Of a stretch of DNA of 64,000 nucleotides, positions 9,138 to 18,618 are shown in pieces. The DNA comes from Lachnospiraceae bacterium (lineage in GTDB: Bacteria > Bacillota > Clostridia > Lachnospirales > Lachnospiraceae). Under the pieces are notes generated by a model. That model worked only from the letters and a program-made list of their open reading frames with translations, had not been told where the DNA came from and searched no databases. The number at the start of each line of letters is the position of its first letter. Position 1 is the stretch's first letter. The DNA lies in NCBI GenBank assembly GCA_910575035.1, contig CAJTDL010000001.1:264617-328616 (forward strand). Reading direction: 5' to 3'. Made by a program: the position numbers and the translations under genes.

Positions 9138-10304
9138 TCAGGCTTCAAAAGTGATATTTCCATCAATTAATACATATTGGATTTTGGTGTCTGATACCAT
9201 GGGGTTTCCACTGGCTATGACAAAGTCTGCATCTTTCCCAATTTCCAGGGAACCGACCCGTTTTGCTACGCCGATGTGTTTGGCGGCATGAATGGTAATG
9301 GATTTAAGGGCTTCAAATTCATCCATGCCGGACTTTACGGCAAGGCCGGCGCATAGGGGCAGGAACTGCTGGGGGATTACAGGGGAATCAGTAATGATGG
9401 ACACCTGGCAGCCGGCCCTTGCCAAATCCCCCGGGGTTGCAAAACTCTTATTTTTCAGTTCAAATTTGGTGGCATGGGTCAGGGTGGGGCCGACAGCCAC
9501 AGGATACCCTTCCTTTGCCAAGTCATCAGCGATTAGGGAGCCGTCAGTACAATGGTCTAACGTCAGCTTCAGATGGTATTCTTTGGCAATGCGGATGGCA
9601 GTATAAATGTCATTTGCCTGGTGCACATGAGCCTTTAAAGGCATTTCACCTTTTATAACCGGGATCAGCGCTTCCAGCTTGGGGTCATAAGCAGGCCTTT
9701 TGAGGATATCATCTCCAGCGGCCTCTTGTTTGGCCAGGTACTCCTTTGTTTTTTCCAGCATCATCCGCAGCTTGGCGGCAATGCTCATACGGGAATAGGT
9801 GTCCTTGTCTTTGTAACAGCGTTTGGGGTTCTCGCCAAAAGCACACTTCATAGCAGCCTTTTCCTTGAGGATCATGTTGTCAATACGTTTCCCAACTGTT
9901 TTGTAGACAGTAAAGGCGCCCCCCAGGATATTAGAGCTGCCAGGCCCGGCGGCCACGCAGGTAACGCCTCCTTCCATAGCATAGCGGATGCTCTGGTCCA
10001 GGGGGTTCAGCCCATCCACGGCAGACAGGTGGGGCGTTAAGGTATCTGTCATTTCATTATAATCTGCGCCTTCAAAGCCAATGGCATAGCCATCTAAGCC
10101 CAGATGGCAGTGGGCTTCCACAAAGCCAGGGTACACTTCCAGCCCTGTAGCGTCCAGGATCTGCGCGTCGTTTACAGATTTCCCTTCCAGGACAGGGGCA
10201 ATATTGCTGATTCTGCCATTTTCCACTAAAATATCTGCAATATAAGGCTCTCTGTGGACAGCGTCATGGACAAGCCCTTGTTTGATCAATCGTGCATGGT
10301 TCAT
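9138..10304 (-). CDS. Amidohydrolase (imidazolonepropionase-like)
   Basis: 388 residues with AAGGAGG before the start. The metal-binding signature is VEAHCHLG (HxH), then HVHQAND, LDHCTDGS and a late aspartate in IITDSP. The C-terminal block GSLEIGKDADFVIASGNPM is typical of subtype III metal-dependent amidohydrolases. The likely reaction is hydrolysis of a C-N bond in a cyclic or peptide-like substrate; the substrate cannot be read from sequence. It is probably cytoplasmic, with no signal peptide. The gene is monocistronic. Confidence 0.9.
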   Translation of the reverse strand: MNHARLIKQGLVHDAVHREPYIADILVENGRISNIAPVLEGKSVNDAQILDATGLEVYPGFVEAHCHLGLDGYAIGFEGADYNEMTDTLTPHLSAVDGLNPLDQSIRYAMEGGVTCVAAGPGSSNILGGAFTVYKTVGKRIDNMILKEKAAMKCAFGENPKRCYKDKDTYSRMSIAAKLRMMLEKTKEYLAKQEAAGDDILKRPAYDPKLEALIPVIKGEMPLKAHVHQANDIYTAIRIAKEYHLKLTLDHCTDGSLIADDLAKEGYPVAVGPTLTHATKFELKNKSFATPGDLARAGCQVSIITDSPVIPQQFLPLCAGLAVKSGMDEFEALKSITIHAAKHIGVAKRVGSLEIGKDADFVIASGNPMVSDTKIQYVLIDGNITFEA

Positions 10305-10476
10305 TGGTTTGTGCCTCCTTTTTTAAATCGTTTTGAATCGTTGCCTTAATGTAAATTTTTATAGGTATTATTCCATAAATTGGCGTAGTTTATGAATTGG
10401 GCCTTAGTATCTTGTAGGAATGCCCTGGCAGTTTATATCATGGTATCATACAGCTTTTTCTTTTTCAATGAACTTT

Positions 10477-10505
10477 TTGACACTTACAAGAAATTATGGT
10501 ATGAT
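10477..10505 (+). promoter_or_regulatory. Sigma-A promoter for the coiled-coil protein gene
   Basis: TTGACA (10477-10482), a 17-base spacer and TATGAT (10500-10505), about 58 bases upstream of the ATG at 10563. Confidence 0.75.
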
Positions 10506-10562
10506 AACAGATATTAGCTGCCCCTACGGCACACTTAAAATTCACAGGGTGGAGGAGAACAT

Positions 10563-11909
10563 ATGAGGAACGACAAACCACTAAAAACAAGGGTATTGAT
10601 CAGCTCGATCATCTTGATGTTCATGGTCTTATGCGACATCTACATGATTACCAGCGTCCCCCAAAATTATCAGCTTTTGGCGATTGCGGCTTTTGTGACA
10701 TTTCTTTGGATGACATTTACCTTAGATGGATGGATTAATTTAAGGGAGATGGGGATCCAGGAGAGGGAAGAACAGTACCAGGATCTCTTAAAAGCAGAAA
10801 AAGCATCTTACCTGATATTTCAGCAAAAGTTCCAGGATCTGGATCATAAGCTGAACTTTATCGGCCAGAAGATCATGTCTTTAGAAAAGGCAAACAGTGC
10901 CGGCCAGAAAACCATCGCCTCCATGCTGGAAAGCCTTAGGGAGGATCAGAAGAAGATAGCTAAGCTCACCGTTAGCCGTACCAAGGAAAACGCAGATGCA
11001 TTGATTAGTTCTAACGGCCAGCTCCTAAGCCAAATGGACAACATTCTGCAAACCATGGGAAATACAGGAGGGTTGGATACCCTGGGGCAAGGAGACAATA
11101 TCCAGCAGGAAATCCTGTCCAGGCTGCAGGAAATATCACGTCTTTTGGGCGGCGGAGCGCAGCTCCCATCACAGGGATCAGGCATGGCGCTCCCAGCGGG
11201 GCAAAAGCCTGTAAGTGAAGGGGCAGGCGAATCCCTAAGCTCAGGTGAACTGGAGGCTCTGCTCTCCGATATAGAAACGCCAGGTGCACAACCCCTGGAA
11301 TCTCAGGAGGAGGCAGATGGGGGCTTCCAGAGCCTGTCCTCATCCGCAGCAAACCTATTGCAGGAAGTCCAGGACACAGAGGCTGAGGAATCCAAGAGCC
11401 TGTTTCCAGCCCAAACACCGCCATCCCAGGAGGCTCTAGGCACAGAGGCTGAGGAATCCCAGCCTCCATTATCATCTGCAGCAAGCTCAGAGCCAGAAGG
11501 CACAAAATCCGTTCCAGGGGAAACACAGGAAGAACCCATAAACGCAGAAGGGCAGGAGGGGCAATTACCCAAAGAGCCGATATTGGCTGCTGAACCTGAA
11601 GTGCCAGCTCCTGCGGTGCCCCCAGAGGAATCATCAGGATTGGCAGGCTCAGCCGCAAATCCAAAAGTGCCAGCCCAGGCGCCAAAGCCAACGGCTCAGC
11701 CGCAGGCGCCCGCTAAGTCTAACACGGCAGATCCCAATCGGATGATGAGCCCAGAGGATATAGCGGCTTTGATTGCCAACACGGCGGTGGAGGAGCTCCC
11801 AGATACAACACCTAAGATTGAGGAAGAAAAGCCTCCAAAGCCAGATGTTTCAGATCCCAATAAAATGATGAGCCCAGAAGACATAGCGGCTTTAATTGCC
11901 AACATGTAA
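10563..11909 (+). CDS. Membrane coiled-coil protein with acidic/proline-rich tail and duplicated MSPEDIAALIAN motif
   Basis: 448 residues; GGTGGAGG lies upstream of the ATG. Two hydrophobic segments (about 10-30 and 37-52) are followed by a predicted coiled coil to about residue 170. A long Pro/Glu/Ala/Ser-rich linker (about 210-395) comes next. The C-terminus has two near-identical blocks, DPNRMMSPEDIAALIANT and DPNKMMSPEDIAALIANM, 37 residues apart. The motif recalls the LSQDEIDALL leader of FliM/FliY flagellar switch proteins, but no flagellar gene is nearby. I do not recognise the family. The layout suggests a membrane tether presenting two short binding motifs on a flexible arm. Confidence 0.75.
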   Translation: MRNDKPLKTRVLISSIILMFMVLCDIYMITSVPQNYQLLAIAAFVTFLWMTFTLDGWINLREMGIQEREEQYQDLLKAEKASYLIFQQKFQDLDHKLNFIGQKIMSLEKANSAGQKTIASMLESLREDQKKIAKLTVSRTKENADALISSNGQLLSQMDNILQTMGNTGGLDTLGQGDNIQQEILSRLQEISRLLGGGAQLPSQGSGMALPAGQKPVSEGAGESLSSGELEALLSDIETPGAQPLESQEEADGGFQSLSSSAANLLQEVQDTEAEESKSLFPAQTPPSQEALGTEAEESQPPLSSAASSEPEGTKSVPGETQEEPINAEGQEGQLPKEPILAAEPEVPAPAVPPEESSGLAGSAANPKVPAQAPKPTAQPQAPAKSNTADPNRMMSPEDIAALIANTAVEELPDTTPKIEEEKPPKPDVSDPNKMMSPEDIAALIANM

Positions 11910-11955
11910 TCCCAGAATATGGCTGTGGCGTTCTGAAGCAATGTGAGTCCAATAT

Positions 11956-12086
11956 AGGCAAGGGAACATCTCGCTTGCCTATTCCAGCTGGTTTGGGTGG
12001 CAGCTGTCTTTTGCAGACAATGCAGGCACAGTTTTATTTGCTTGCCGGAGTGCAGTGCCGTCTGCAGAAGACGGCCGCCCACCCAA
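11956..12086. terminator. Hairpin and long inverted repeat after the coiled-coil gene
   Basis: AGGCAAG/CTTGCCT (11956-11980) forms a 7-bp stem. A longer imperfect inverted repeat follows: TTGGGTGGCAGCTGTCTT (11993-) pairs with AGACGGCCGCCCACCCAA, ending at 12086. The position downstream of the stop at 11909 fits termination, but the U-tract is weak. Confidence 0.5.
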
Positions 12087-12372
12087 ATCGTTATTTTATT
12101 AAAATATATTTTAATGTCATAAAATTTCCCTTTTTGCATATTATAAAGAAAAAGTAAAGGCTTCTAAACCTTGAAACGAAAAAAAAACATAAAACAAAAA
12201 TTAGCCGAATTTACCTACCGCCGCCCAAGCCTGGAAAAAAAGATGATTACCATAGAATCCTCCTTAAAAGAAGTCATTAAGCTCATCACCCCTCCCCAAT
12301 AGCCTGCCTTAAAAAAATGTAAAAAAAACACCGTCCCCGAGATCAAAGTCATCGAAAACAGTGCTTTTATAT

Positions 12373-12444
12373 GCGCCTCCAGGGGCTCGAACCCTGGACA
12401 CCCTGATTAAGAGTCAGGTGCTCTTCCAACTGAGCTAGAGGCGC
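12373..12444 (-). tRNA. tRNA-Lys (CTT anticodon)
   Basis: The complement folds as a cloverleaf. The acceptor arm is GCGCCTC with GAGGCGC. The anticodon stem is CCTGA/TCAGG around the loop CTCTTAA, giving anticodon CTT. The T arm contains GGTTCGAGCCC. The CCA is not encoded. The AT-rich sequence on both sides holds no gene. Confidence 0.95.
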
Positions 12445-12570
12445 AAGTGCTATATCCTTAAGACAAAAAGTATTATATACCAAAACTTTTAAAAATGCAA
12501 GTACTTTTTTTATTTTTTTTAATAAATTTTTTATCTTCTATTAAAATAGCTTAAGAAACGACAGCTTTGC

Positions 12571-12599
12571 TTGACAACATTCCAGGAAAAGGGTAAAAT
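12571..12599 (+). promoter_or_regulatory. Sigma-A promoter
   Basis: TTGACA (12571-12576), a 17-base spacer and TAAAAT (12594-12599), 35 bases before the start codon at 12635. Confidence 0.8.
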
Positions 12600-12634
12600 T
12601 GTACCATTGGAATAATACAAAAAGGAGAATCCAT

Positions 12635-14272
12635 ATGAAAAAGACAATAAGACATGTCATTTTAGTGCTTTTGCTTCTGGCTGCGGCCTTTCTCTACTAT
12701 TATATTACGATTCCAGCCTTTAATCTGCATTCCATAGGTACTTGGTGGTTTCTCATAGGAGCCATAGTTGCCCTGAGCATCCTGTCTTTTCTGCGCAGGG
12801 CATTCCGTGAACGCGAAAAGGTCCAGTTAAAGCCAGGCCATATCCAGGTAGAGGTGAAGGCAGGCGCTGTCACAAAGATTGGGTTTGCCCTTGCAGGAAT
12901 TCTGCTGCTGATCCTTTTGATAGGCTCCATAGCGTCATCCCCCATCGTGAACGCCAAAAAATACCAGCAGCTCATGACTGTGGAGGAACGTGATTTTGCC
13001 AATGACATCTCCCAGGTGGATTACAACACCATCCCTATTTTAGACAAAGACTCTGCGGCTCTCTTAGGCGACCGAAAAATGGGCAGCATGGTGGACATGG
13101 TTTCACAGTTTGAGGTATCTAATGACTATAGCCAGATCAATGTGAACAACAAGCCTGTCCGCGTGTCCCCTCTGGTTTATGCCAGCGGAATAAAATGGCT
13201 GACCAACCAAAAAGACGGGATACCCGCCTATATCAAAATTGATATGGCAACCCAGGATACGGAATGTGTAAAGCTGCCAGACAGCATAAAATATTCCAAA
13301 GGCGAATACCTGAACCGTAACATTTACCGCCACCTGCGTTTTCGTTATCCCACCTATATATTTACAGAACAGATTTTCTTTGAAATTGATGATGAGGGAA
13401 CCCCCTTCTGGATCTGCCCTGTCAAGAAGTTCAATATCGGCCTCTTTGGCGGCGTAACTGTAGGCAACGTGGTTATCTGCAATGCCATTACCGGGGCATG
13501 CACAGACTATAAAATCGAAGATGTCCCCCAATGGGTAGACAAGGTATTCCAGGCAGAGCTGCTGATGGATCTCTACGATTATAACGGAACGCTAAAACAT
13601 GGCTATTTTAACAGTATCCTGGGACAAAAAGACTGCCTCCAGACCACGAATGGGTATAACTACATTGCCCTGGACGACGATGTATGGGTATATTCCGGCG
13701 TCACCAGCGTCAGCGGGGATCAGTCCAACGTAGGCTTTGTCCTGATGAACCAACGCACCATGGAAACCCGCTTCTATAAAATCGAGGGAGCCACAGAGGT
13801 ATCCGCCATGTCCTCTGCCGAAGGCCAGGTGCAGAACCTTGGCTATAACGCCACTTTTCCCCTGCTCCTGAACATTGCCGGAGAGCCTACTTATTTCATG
13901 GCTTTAAAAGACGATGCCGGCCTGGTAAAAATGTACGCCATGGTAAATATTCAGAAATATCAGTGGGTAGCTACTGGGGATTCCATCCGCGAATGCGAAA
14001 AAGCTTACAAAGATTTGCTGCGGAATAACGGCCTTTCTGGAGGAGGCGGCGAAGAGAACCAAACCGCATACGGTAAAATCGAAAATATTATGCCTGTCAA
14101 TATTGAGGGGACATCCCACATTTATTTTGCAATTGAGGGAAATGATACGATATTTGACGTTGACCTTTCCAACACAGATTTGCTGGATATTATACGATAC
14201 CAGCCAGGAGACACGATTCGTATTTCCTGTCTGGAAGGAGATTCCCCAGCAAAGGTAGTGAAAATCGAATAA
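12635..14272 (+). CDS. Membrane protein of unknown function
   Basis: 545 residues from ATG 12635 (MKKTIRHVIL). AAGGAG lies 8 bases upstream and the promoter ends 35 bases before. Three hydrophobic segments lie in the first 110 residues (VILVLLLLAAAFLYYYI, WWFLIGAIVALSILSFL, FALAGILLLILLIGSIA). A roughly 430-residue extracytoplasmic region follows, containing PVRVSPLVYASGIKWL and VTSVSGDQSNVGFVLMNQR. I do not recognise a catalytic motif. The C-terminal 60 residues (IENIMPVNIEGTSHIYFAI...) look like a small beta domain. It is transcribed alone and ends in a hairpin. Confidence 0.75.
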   Translation: MKKTIRHVILVLLLLAAAFLYYYITIPAFNLHSIGTWWFLIGAIVALSILSFLRRAFREREKVQLKPGHIQVEVKAGAVTKIGFALAGILLLILLIGSIASSPIVNAKKYQQLMTVEERDFANDISQVDYNTIPILDKDSAALLGDRKMGSMVDMVSQFEVSNDYSQINVNNKPVRVSPLVYASGIKWLTNQKDGIPAYIKIDMATQDTECVKLPDSIKYSKGEYLNRNIYRHLRFRYPTYIFTEQIFFEIDDEGTPFWICPVKKFNIGLFGGVTVGNVVICNAITGACTDYKIEDVPQWVDKVFQAELLMDLYDYNGTLKHGYFNSILGQKDCLQTTNGYNYIALDDDVWVYSGVTSVSGDQSNVGFVLMNQRTMETRFYKIEGATEVSAMSSAEGQVQNLGYNATFPLLLNIAGEPTYFMALKDDAGLVKMYAMVNIQKYQWVATGDSIRECEKAYKDLLRNNGLSGGGGEENQTAYGKIENIMPVNIEGTSHIYFAIEGNDTIFDVDLSNTDLLDIIRYQPGDTIRISCLEGDSPAKVVKIE

Positions 14273-14279
14273 AAAGAAG

Positions 14280-14314
14280 ATCGCCCGCCCAAGATTTATC
14301 TGTGGGTGGGCGAT
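14280..14314 (+). terminator. Hairpin between convergent genes
   Basis: A 12-bp stem ATCGCCCGCCCA / TGGGTGGGCGAT (one mismatch) lies 7 bases past the stop at 14272. No strong U-tract follows. The gene-free stretch to 14488 holds nothing else clear. Confidence 0.5.
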
Positions 14315-14488
14315 GCTGTCCTGGTATGATCCGCCTTCATGAACCTTATGTCCGCCTAAATGGCTGTCTGCCGTATTGGCTTCTATCGGCAATGCTGTCG
14401 GTTTTCCCCACTCGCTTTGGCCGCTATGAAAGGGATGATGCGGCGCTTAGCTGACCAGCAAAGCGAGGTTATCGCCTTATTCAGCCGA

Positions 14489-14803
14489 TTAATTCCGGAA
14501 CCTCACTGCAGTGCCATAGGCAATCACTTCTGCTGCGCCCTGCATAATCGCAGAGGATGCATACCGCACATTCACAACAGCGTCGGCTCCCAGAGCCTCA
14601 GCTTCTCCCACCATGCGCTTTGTGGCGAGCGCCCTGGCATCATTCATCATTTCATTATAAGACTTCAATTCCCCTCCAACAATCGTCTTAAAGCTCTGCG
14701 AGATATCCCGCCCAATATTCTTGGACTGGATCGTGCTCCCCTTAACCAACCCGAGCATTTCAAGTTCCTTGCCAGAAATATAATCAGTATTTACTAAGAT
14801 CAT
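14489..14803 (-). CDS. YbjQ/UPF0145 family protein
   Basis: 104 residues. The start ATG 14803 is preferred because AAGGAG (14820-14815) is correctly spaced; an upstream GTG at 14815 overlaps that site. The motif YNEMMNDARALATKRMVGEAEALGADAVVNVRY-type block and the C-terminal GTAV are characteristic of the YbjQ pentameric beta-domain family, of unknown function. It overlaps the preceding small membrane-protein gene by 20 bases and lies in an operon with trmB. Confidence 0.88.
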   Translation of the reverse strand: MILVNTDYISGKELEMLGLVKGSTIQSKNIGRDISQSFKTIVGGELKSYNEMMNDARALATKRMVGEAEALGADAVVNVRYASSAIMQGAAEVIAYGTAVRFRN

Positions 14804-15005
14804 CTTCTTCACCACTCCTTATCTCTTCAATTCTTTCACATAAATTATAAACAGAGACGCCAATCAGCCCCAAAAGCACACAAAGCCCGCCTATTTTTAC
14901 CAAAACGGGAATTGGCATGATCCCCCAGATAAAAACATAAATGGTCAGTATGGCCACCATAAGAACCGTGATCACAATTGGTGCAATTAATTTATTGCTG
15001 TCCAT
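14784..15005 (-). CDS. Small two-helix membrane protein
   Basis: 73 residues with two hydrophobic segments (PIVITVLMVAILTIYVFIW and PVLVKIGGLCVLLGLIGVSV) and a charged tail (RIEEIRSGEEDDLSKY). A GGGGG site lies upstream of ATG 15005. It starts 2 bases after the trmB stop and overlaps the YbjQ gene, so the three are probably cotranscribed. Small membrane partners next to YbjQ genes are common, which suggests a functional pair. Confidence 0.75.
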   Translation of the reverse strand: MDSNKLIAPIVITVLMVAILTIYVFIWGIMPIPVLVKIGGLCVLLGLIGVSVYNLCERIEEIRSGEEDDLSKY

Positions 15006-15007
15006 AG

Positions 15008-15679
15008 CTACCCCCTTTCCGGTGCCATTGGGATATCCCCTGATCTGGACGCCACTAGCTTATGGATTGGGTTTCCCAGAGCAGAAAACCGCTCCTCATA
15101 TTCCGTCATCACATTTCCTTCATTCATGCCAGCGTCATGGTGCAAATCCCTGGTAACTCCATCCAGCCTCCATCCAGCAGCCGCTGCCTCATCCAAAGAA
15201 AAGTCAAACAGAGCCTCATTATCTGTCTTAAACTCCACAATCCCGTCCTTTTCCAGGATTACATGGTATCGGGAAAAAAACTGACGGGAAGTCAGCCGCC
15301 TCTTGGCATGCCGATCCTTGGGCCATGGATCTGAGAAATTCAGGTAGATCCTGTTTACCTCCCCCTGTGCAAAGGCCAGGCACAGATCCTCTGCGTCCAT
15401 ACGGATAAAGCATATATTTTCCAAAGGCGCTTCTTCCATTTTCTGTAAAGCCCGCAGTAGGACACTGGAGTATTTTTCGATCCCAATATAATTAATGTGG
15501 GGATTTTTTTCTGCAAGCCGCATCAAAAACTGCCCTTTGCCCATGCCGATTTCAATATGGATGGGGTTTCCATTTCCGAAAATATCCCTCCAGCTTCCCT
15601 TGGCCTTCTCTGGCTCCTGTATGCACCAGCGGCTTGCGGCGATGGCCTCCCGTGAGCCAGGAATATTTCTTAATCTCAT
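15008..15679 (-). CDS. trmB: tRNA (guanine-46-N7)-methyltransferase
   Basis: 223 residues starting MRLRNIPGSREAI, with GGGAGG 5 bases before ATG 15679. Family landmarks are the SAM-binding block HIEIGMGKGQFL, the IGIEKYSSVLLRA motif and the catalytic segment YLNFSDPWPKDRHAKRRL. TrmB methylates G46 in the tRNA variable loop. It is first in an operon with the small membrane protein and the YbjQ homologue. Confidence 0.95.
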   Translation of the reverse strand: MRLRNIPGSREAIAASRWCIQEPEKAKGSWRDIFGNGNPIHIEIGMGKGQFLMRLAEKNPHINYIGIEKYSSVLLRALQKMEEAPLENICFIRMDAEDLCLAFAQGEVNRIYLNFSDPWPKDRHAKRRLTSRQFFSRYHVILEKDGIVEFKTDNEALFDFSLDEAAAAGWRLDGVTRDLHHDAGMNEGNVMTEYEERFSALGNPIHKLVASRSGDIPMAPERG

Positions 15680-15801
15680 AAACACCTCCCAAATATTAAG
15701 TGCAATTTCAAAAATATCATACCATAATTTCCTCAGGACTGCTATGGAAAATATAATTTTAAGGGATTATTAAAAAAAATTTTGCAGAAAACTGTCAAAA
15801 G

Positions 15802-15830
15802 TTGCTTTACACGGCAGGATATGGTATACT
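15802..15830 (+). promoter_or_regulatory. Sigma-A promoter for the D,D-carboxypeptidase gene
   Basis: TTGCTT (15802-15807), a 17-base spacer and TATACT (15825-15830), 78 bases upstream of the start at 15908. Confidence 0.7.
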
Positions 15831-15907
15831 AGATCTGTAATAGTTTTGTAAAAGTTTTGATATATTTTGTAAGAATCGGAAAAAATAAGTACAAGGGAGA
15901 AATTCTT

Positions 15908-17413
15908 ATGAACAGAAAAAAATGGACATGTCTGCTGTTAGCTGCGTTATTTCTTTTTTCTATGGGGGGCGTCACTGTCCAGGCAGAAGAATACTGGCCA
16001 GAAGGGCCCCAGATTGAGGGAGAGTCTGCAATTGTGATGGAAGTGTCCACAGGAACGGTATTGTATGAGAAGAATGCTTATCAGCATTTCTATCCTGCCA
16101 GCATTACAAAGGTTATGACAGCCCTTTTGGCTTCGGAACGGAGCGGCCTGAATGAAGAGGTTACCTTCTCGAGCGATGCTGTATATAAGACAGAGGGCTC
16201 TGGTATTTCCAGGGATGTGGGCGAGGTTATGACCATGGAGGAATGCCTCTATGGGCTGATGCTGGAATCAGCAAATGAATGCGCTTATGCCATTGCAGAG
16301 CACACAGGGAAGGACTATGACAGATTTATCCGCCTGATGAATAAAAGGGCAAAAAAAATCGGGTGTAAGGACACCCATTTCAACAATCCCCACGGCCTTC
16401 CAGATGAGGATCACTGGACCTGTGCCCATGATATGGCGCTGATTTGTAAGGAAGCCCTGAAAAATGATGTTTTCCGCATGATCGTAAATACAAAGCGCTA
16501 TACGATCCCCCCTACCAATAAGCATCAGGAGGAAACATACCTGACCAACCACCACAAGATGCTGAACAATTATCAGGGGGATGAGCAGTACCTTTATGAA
16601 TACTGCATAGGGGGAAAAACAGGGTATACCAGTGTGGCAGGAAGTACTTTGGTCACCTTTGCGGAGAAGGAAGGGATGACGCTGGTTTGCGTGGTCATGC
16701 ACGAAACTGCGCCAAACCATTATCTGGATACCAGAGCCTTATTTGATTACTGCTTTGAGAATTTCCGGCTGTGGAATATTGCAGAAAATGAGAAAAGCTA
16801 TGGGCAGGAGATAAAAGAGAACAAAATTTTTGAAAGTGAAGATTCCTTTGTGGGCTTGAATAAAGAAGGGTATCTGGTGCTTCCTACAGCGGCAAGCTTT
16901 GAGGATGCAAAGCCAAAGATCATTGAGATTGAGGATTCAGCGGATGTGATTGGAAAAATCCAGTATTCCTATGCGGATCAGGTGGTAGGTGAGACAGCCA
17001 TTGAGGTAATGGGCACAAGGGTGCCAGAGTTTGACTTTCAGGAAACGAAGGATGGGGAAATCCTAGGAGAAGACGAAGAAGGGGAAAAAGAAGGGGATGA
17101 CAGTACCGGGGAAAGCGGCAAAGAAACAGAGAATGCCGAAGCGGAAGAAGGCGGCGAGGCAGGAGAAAATGAGGCGCAAAGCCCAGATGGAGAATCTGGC
17201 GCAGGATGGCTGGACAAGGAAATCTTTGGCTTCAAAGTAAAATATATCCTGATCGGCGGCGTGTCAGCTATTTTGCTGGTGTGCCTTGGTTTTGGGATTT
17301 ATTATGTGGTGGACAATTTTTATTTATTCCGCTATAAGCGTTCTGTGAGAAAGCAGCAGAAGTCGGCATTAAAGGATTTGAAATTTAAGAGGCAGAGAAG
17401 GCGGAAGCCATGA
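15908..17413 (+). CDS. D-alanyl-D-alanine carboxypeptidase, DacF-like, C-terminally anchored
   Basis: 501 residues from ATG 15908 (AAGGGAGA upstream). A signal peptide ends near VQA-EE. The penicillin-binding catalytic set is complete: Ser65 in SITK, SAN in LESANECAYA, and KTG in GGKTGYTSVAG. A C-terminal PBP5-type beta domain is followed by a Glu/Gly-rich linker (about 385-435), a membrane segment (YILIGGVSAILLVCLGFGIYYVV) and a basic cytoplasmic tail. It trims the terminal D-Ala of muropeptides at the outer membrane face. The acidic linker plus true membrane helix, instead of an amphipathic tail, is notable. Confidence 0.93.
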   Translation: MNRKKWTCLLLAALFLFSMGGVTVQAEEYWPEGPQIEGESAIVMEVSTGTVLYEKNAYQHFYPASITKVMTALLASERSGLNEEVTFSSDAVYKTEGSGISRDVGEVMTMEECLYGLMLESANECAYAIAEHTGKDYDRFIRLMNKRAKKIGCKDTHFNNPHGLPDEDHWTCAHDMALICKEALKNDVFRMIVNTKRYTIPPTNKHQEETYLTNHHKMLNNYQGDEQYLYEYCIGGKTGYTSVAGSTLVTFAEKEGMTLVCVVMHETAPNHYLDTRALFDYCFENFRLWNIAENEKSYGQEIKENKIFESEDSFVGLNKEGYLVLPTAASFEDAKPKIIEIEDSADVIGKIQYSYADQVVGETAIEVMGTRVPEFDFQETKDGEILGEDEEGEKEGDDSTGESGKETENAEAEEGGEAGENEAQSPDGESGAGWLDKEIFGFKVKYILIGGVSAILLVCLGFGIYYVVDNFYLFRYKRSVRKQQKSALKDLKFKRQRRRKP

Positions 17414-17445
17414 TCAGAACCATAATGTAAATGGACGCTGCAGGC

Positions 17446-17467
17446 AGGGGCGGCTAAGCCGCCCCCT
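17446..17467 (+). terminator. Terminator-like hairpin
   Basis: AGGGGCGGC-taa-GCCGCCCCCT forms a 9-bp GC stem 33 bases after the stop. It is followed by a C/T-rich run. The copy of the CTGACTACGTTT repeat (17478-17510) begins immediately after it. Confidence 0.6.
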
Positions 17468-17610
17468 CCCTCTCCCACTGACTACGTTTCCAATGCCTGT
17501 AAGCTGAGAAAAGGAGCCTTGGCTTTCACTTGATTAAAATTATAACATGATTGACACAGAAATTAGATAAGAATATAATAAAAGCATTACATAGATAGGG
17601 GTTCATAAAT

Positions 17611-18474
17611 ATGGAATGCAAAGAGAAGCAAATACCAGAGTTATATTTGATTGCAGGCCGTGGCGGGAATGTGATACTGAAAGGGATTGCCAGTTCCCCG
17701 TTGAAGGAGAGGCTGTTGATTCGGAATGACCAGAGCCTGCATGTTGGGCATTATCAAAAAGAGCTTGTGAACCATCTGGTATTTTTTGCGTCAGAGGAAC
17801 AGATAGAAGATACCATAAGAGAACTGAAAGCATTGTTTCCCATGGAATCCGCCTTTGAGAATCCAAAGACTGGGGAAACGGAATGCCTTCAGGTTTTTCT
17901 TTGTGGAAAGGAAAGCGGGAATCAGGGAAATCCTAGGGTTTTCCTGGAAATCTTTAAAAAGCCGTACCGCATTCCTGTCCAGTTGGAAATGATTTTGTTT
18001 CGGGGACAGAGCGGCTATCCTCAGGAAGAAATTTTGGATGGGGATCCGCCAAAGCAAAAGGCCATTGCTTATTGCAAATTTAACCCAGAGGAATATCTGG
18101 CACGATGCTTTTATGAGGTGTTGGACAGCTTGGAATGGCTGGATGATATGCTTTGGTATCAGGAAATCTACGATATTCTGGCTCAAAAGGCAGTGAATGG
18201 CAGGAAGGTGTGGGACAGCCTGCACCGCCTGTTGGAAGAACAGCCCATTTCTTTTTTGGAAAATCGGTTAAACCGAATCAAAGGCTATGCGGATTACAAT
18301 GTCATGGAGGAAAAATGGCAGGCTCTGCATGGGGATAAGGCGGAAGGATATCCAGAGTGGCAAGAAGTAATCCAACTTTTGGGAGAGTTTTACACCCCTA
18401 TTTTTGAGGGGGTGCTTAAGGATGAAATATTCTTTGGGGATTGGATGCCACAGCTGAAGCGGTATCTGGATTGA
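17611..18474 (+). CDS. Protein of unknown function
   Basis: 287 residues, soluble, with no signal peptide or membrane segment. The sequence is continuous and codon use matches its neighbours. The ribosome binding site is weak (AGGGG about 15 bases before the ATG). Features are an N-terminal YLIAGRGGNVILKGI, a central KPYRIPVQLEMILFRGQSGYP and a helical, aromatic-rich C-terminal half (CFYEVLDSLEWLDDMLWYQEIYDIL). I do not recognise the family. It is convergent with spmB. Confidence 0.7.
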   Translation: MECKEKQIPELYLIAGRGGNVILKGIASSPLKERLLIRNDQSLHVGHYQKELVNHLVFFASEEQIEDTIRELKALFPMESAFENPKTGETECLQVFLCGKESGNQGNPRVFLEIFKKPYRIPVQLEMILFRGQSGYPQEEILDGDPPKQKAIAYCKFNPEEYLARCFYEVLDSLEWLDDMLWYQEIYDILAQKAVNGRKVWDSLHRLLEEQPISFLENRLNRIKGYADYNVMEEKWQALHGDKAEGYPEWQEVIQLLGEFYTPIFEGVLKDEIFFGDWMPQLKRYLD

Positions 18475-18476
18475 GG

Positions 18477-18587
18477 GCGCTGCTCCCCAAGCTTTTGCAC
18501 GTCTGACGCTGGCGTTAGGTGCCAAAGCGCCAGAAGCATCTGTTTTGCAAACTGAAACAGAGAGAGTGGCCTCTGGGAGGCAGCGCA
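18477..18587. repeat. Foldback sequence between convergent genes
   Basis: The outer arms GCGCTGCTCCCC and CTGGGAGGCAGCGC pair imperfectly around an inner hairpin CTGGCG...CGCCAG (18509-18533). It may serve as a bidirectional terminator for the unknown gene and spmB. Confidence 0.5.
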
Positions 18588-18618
18588 AAATGTATGAAAT
18601 AAGGCAAGGGAGCCTCTG

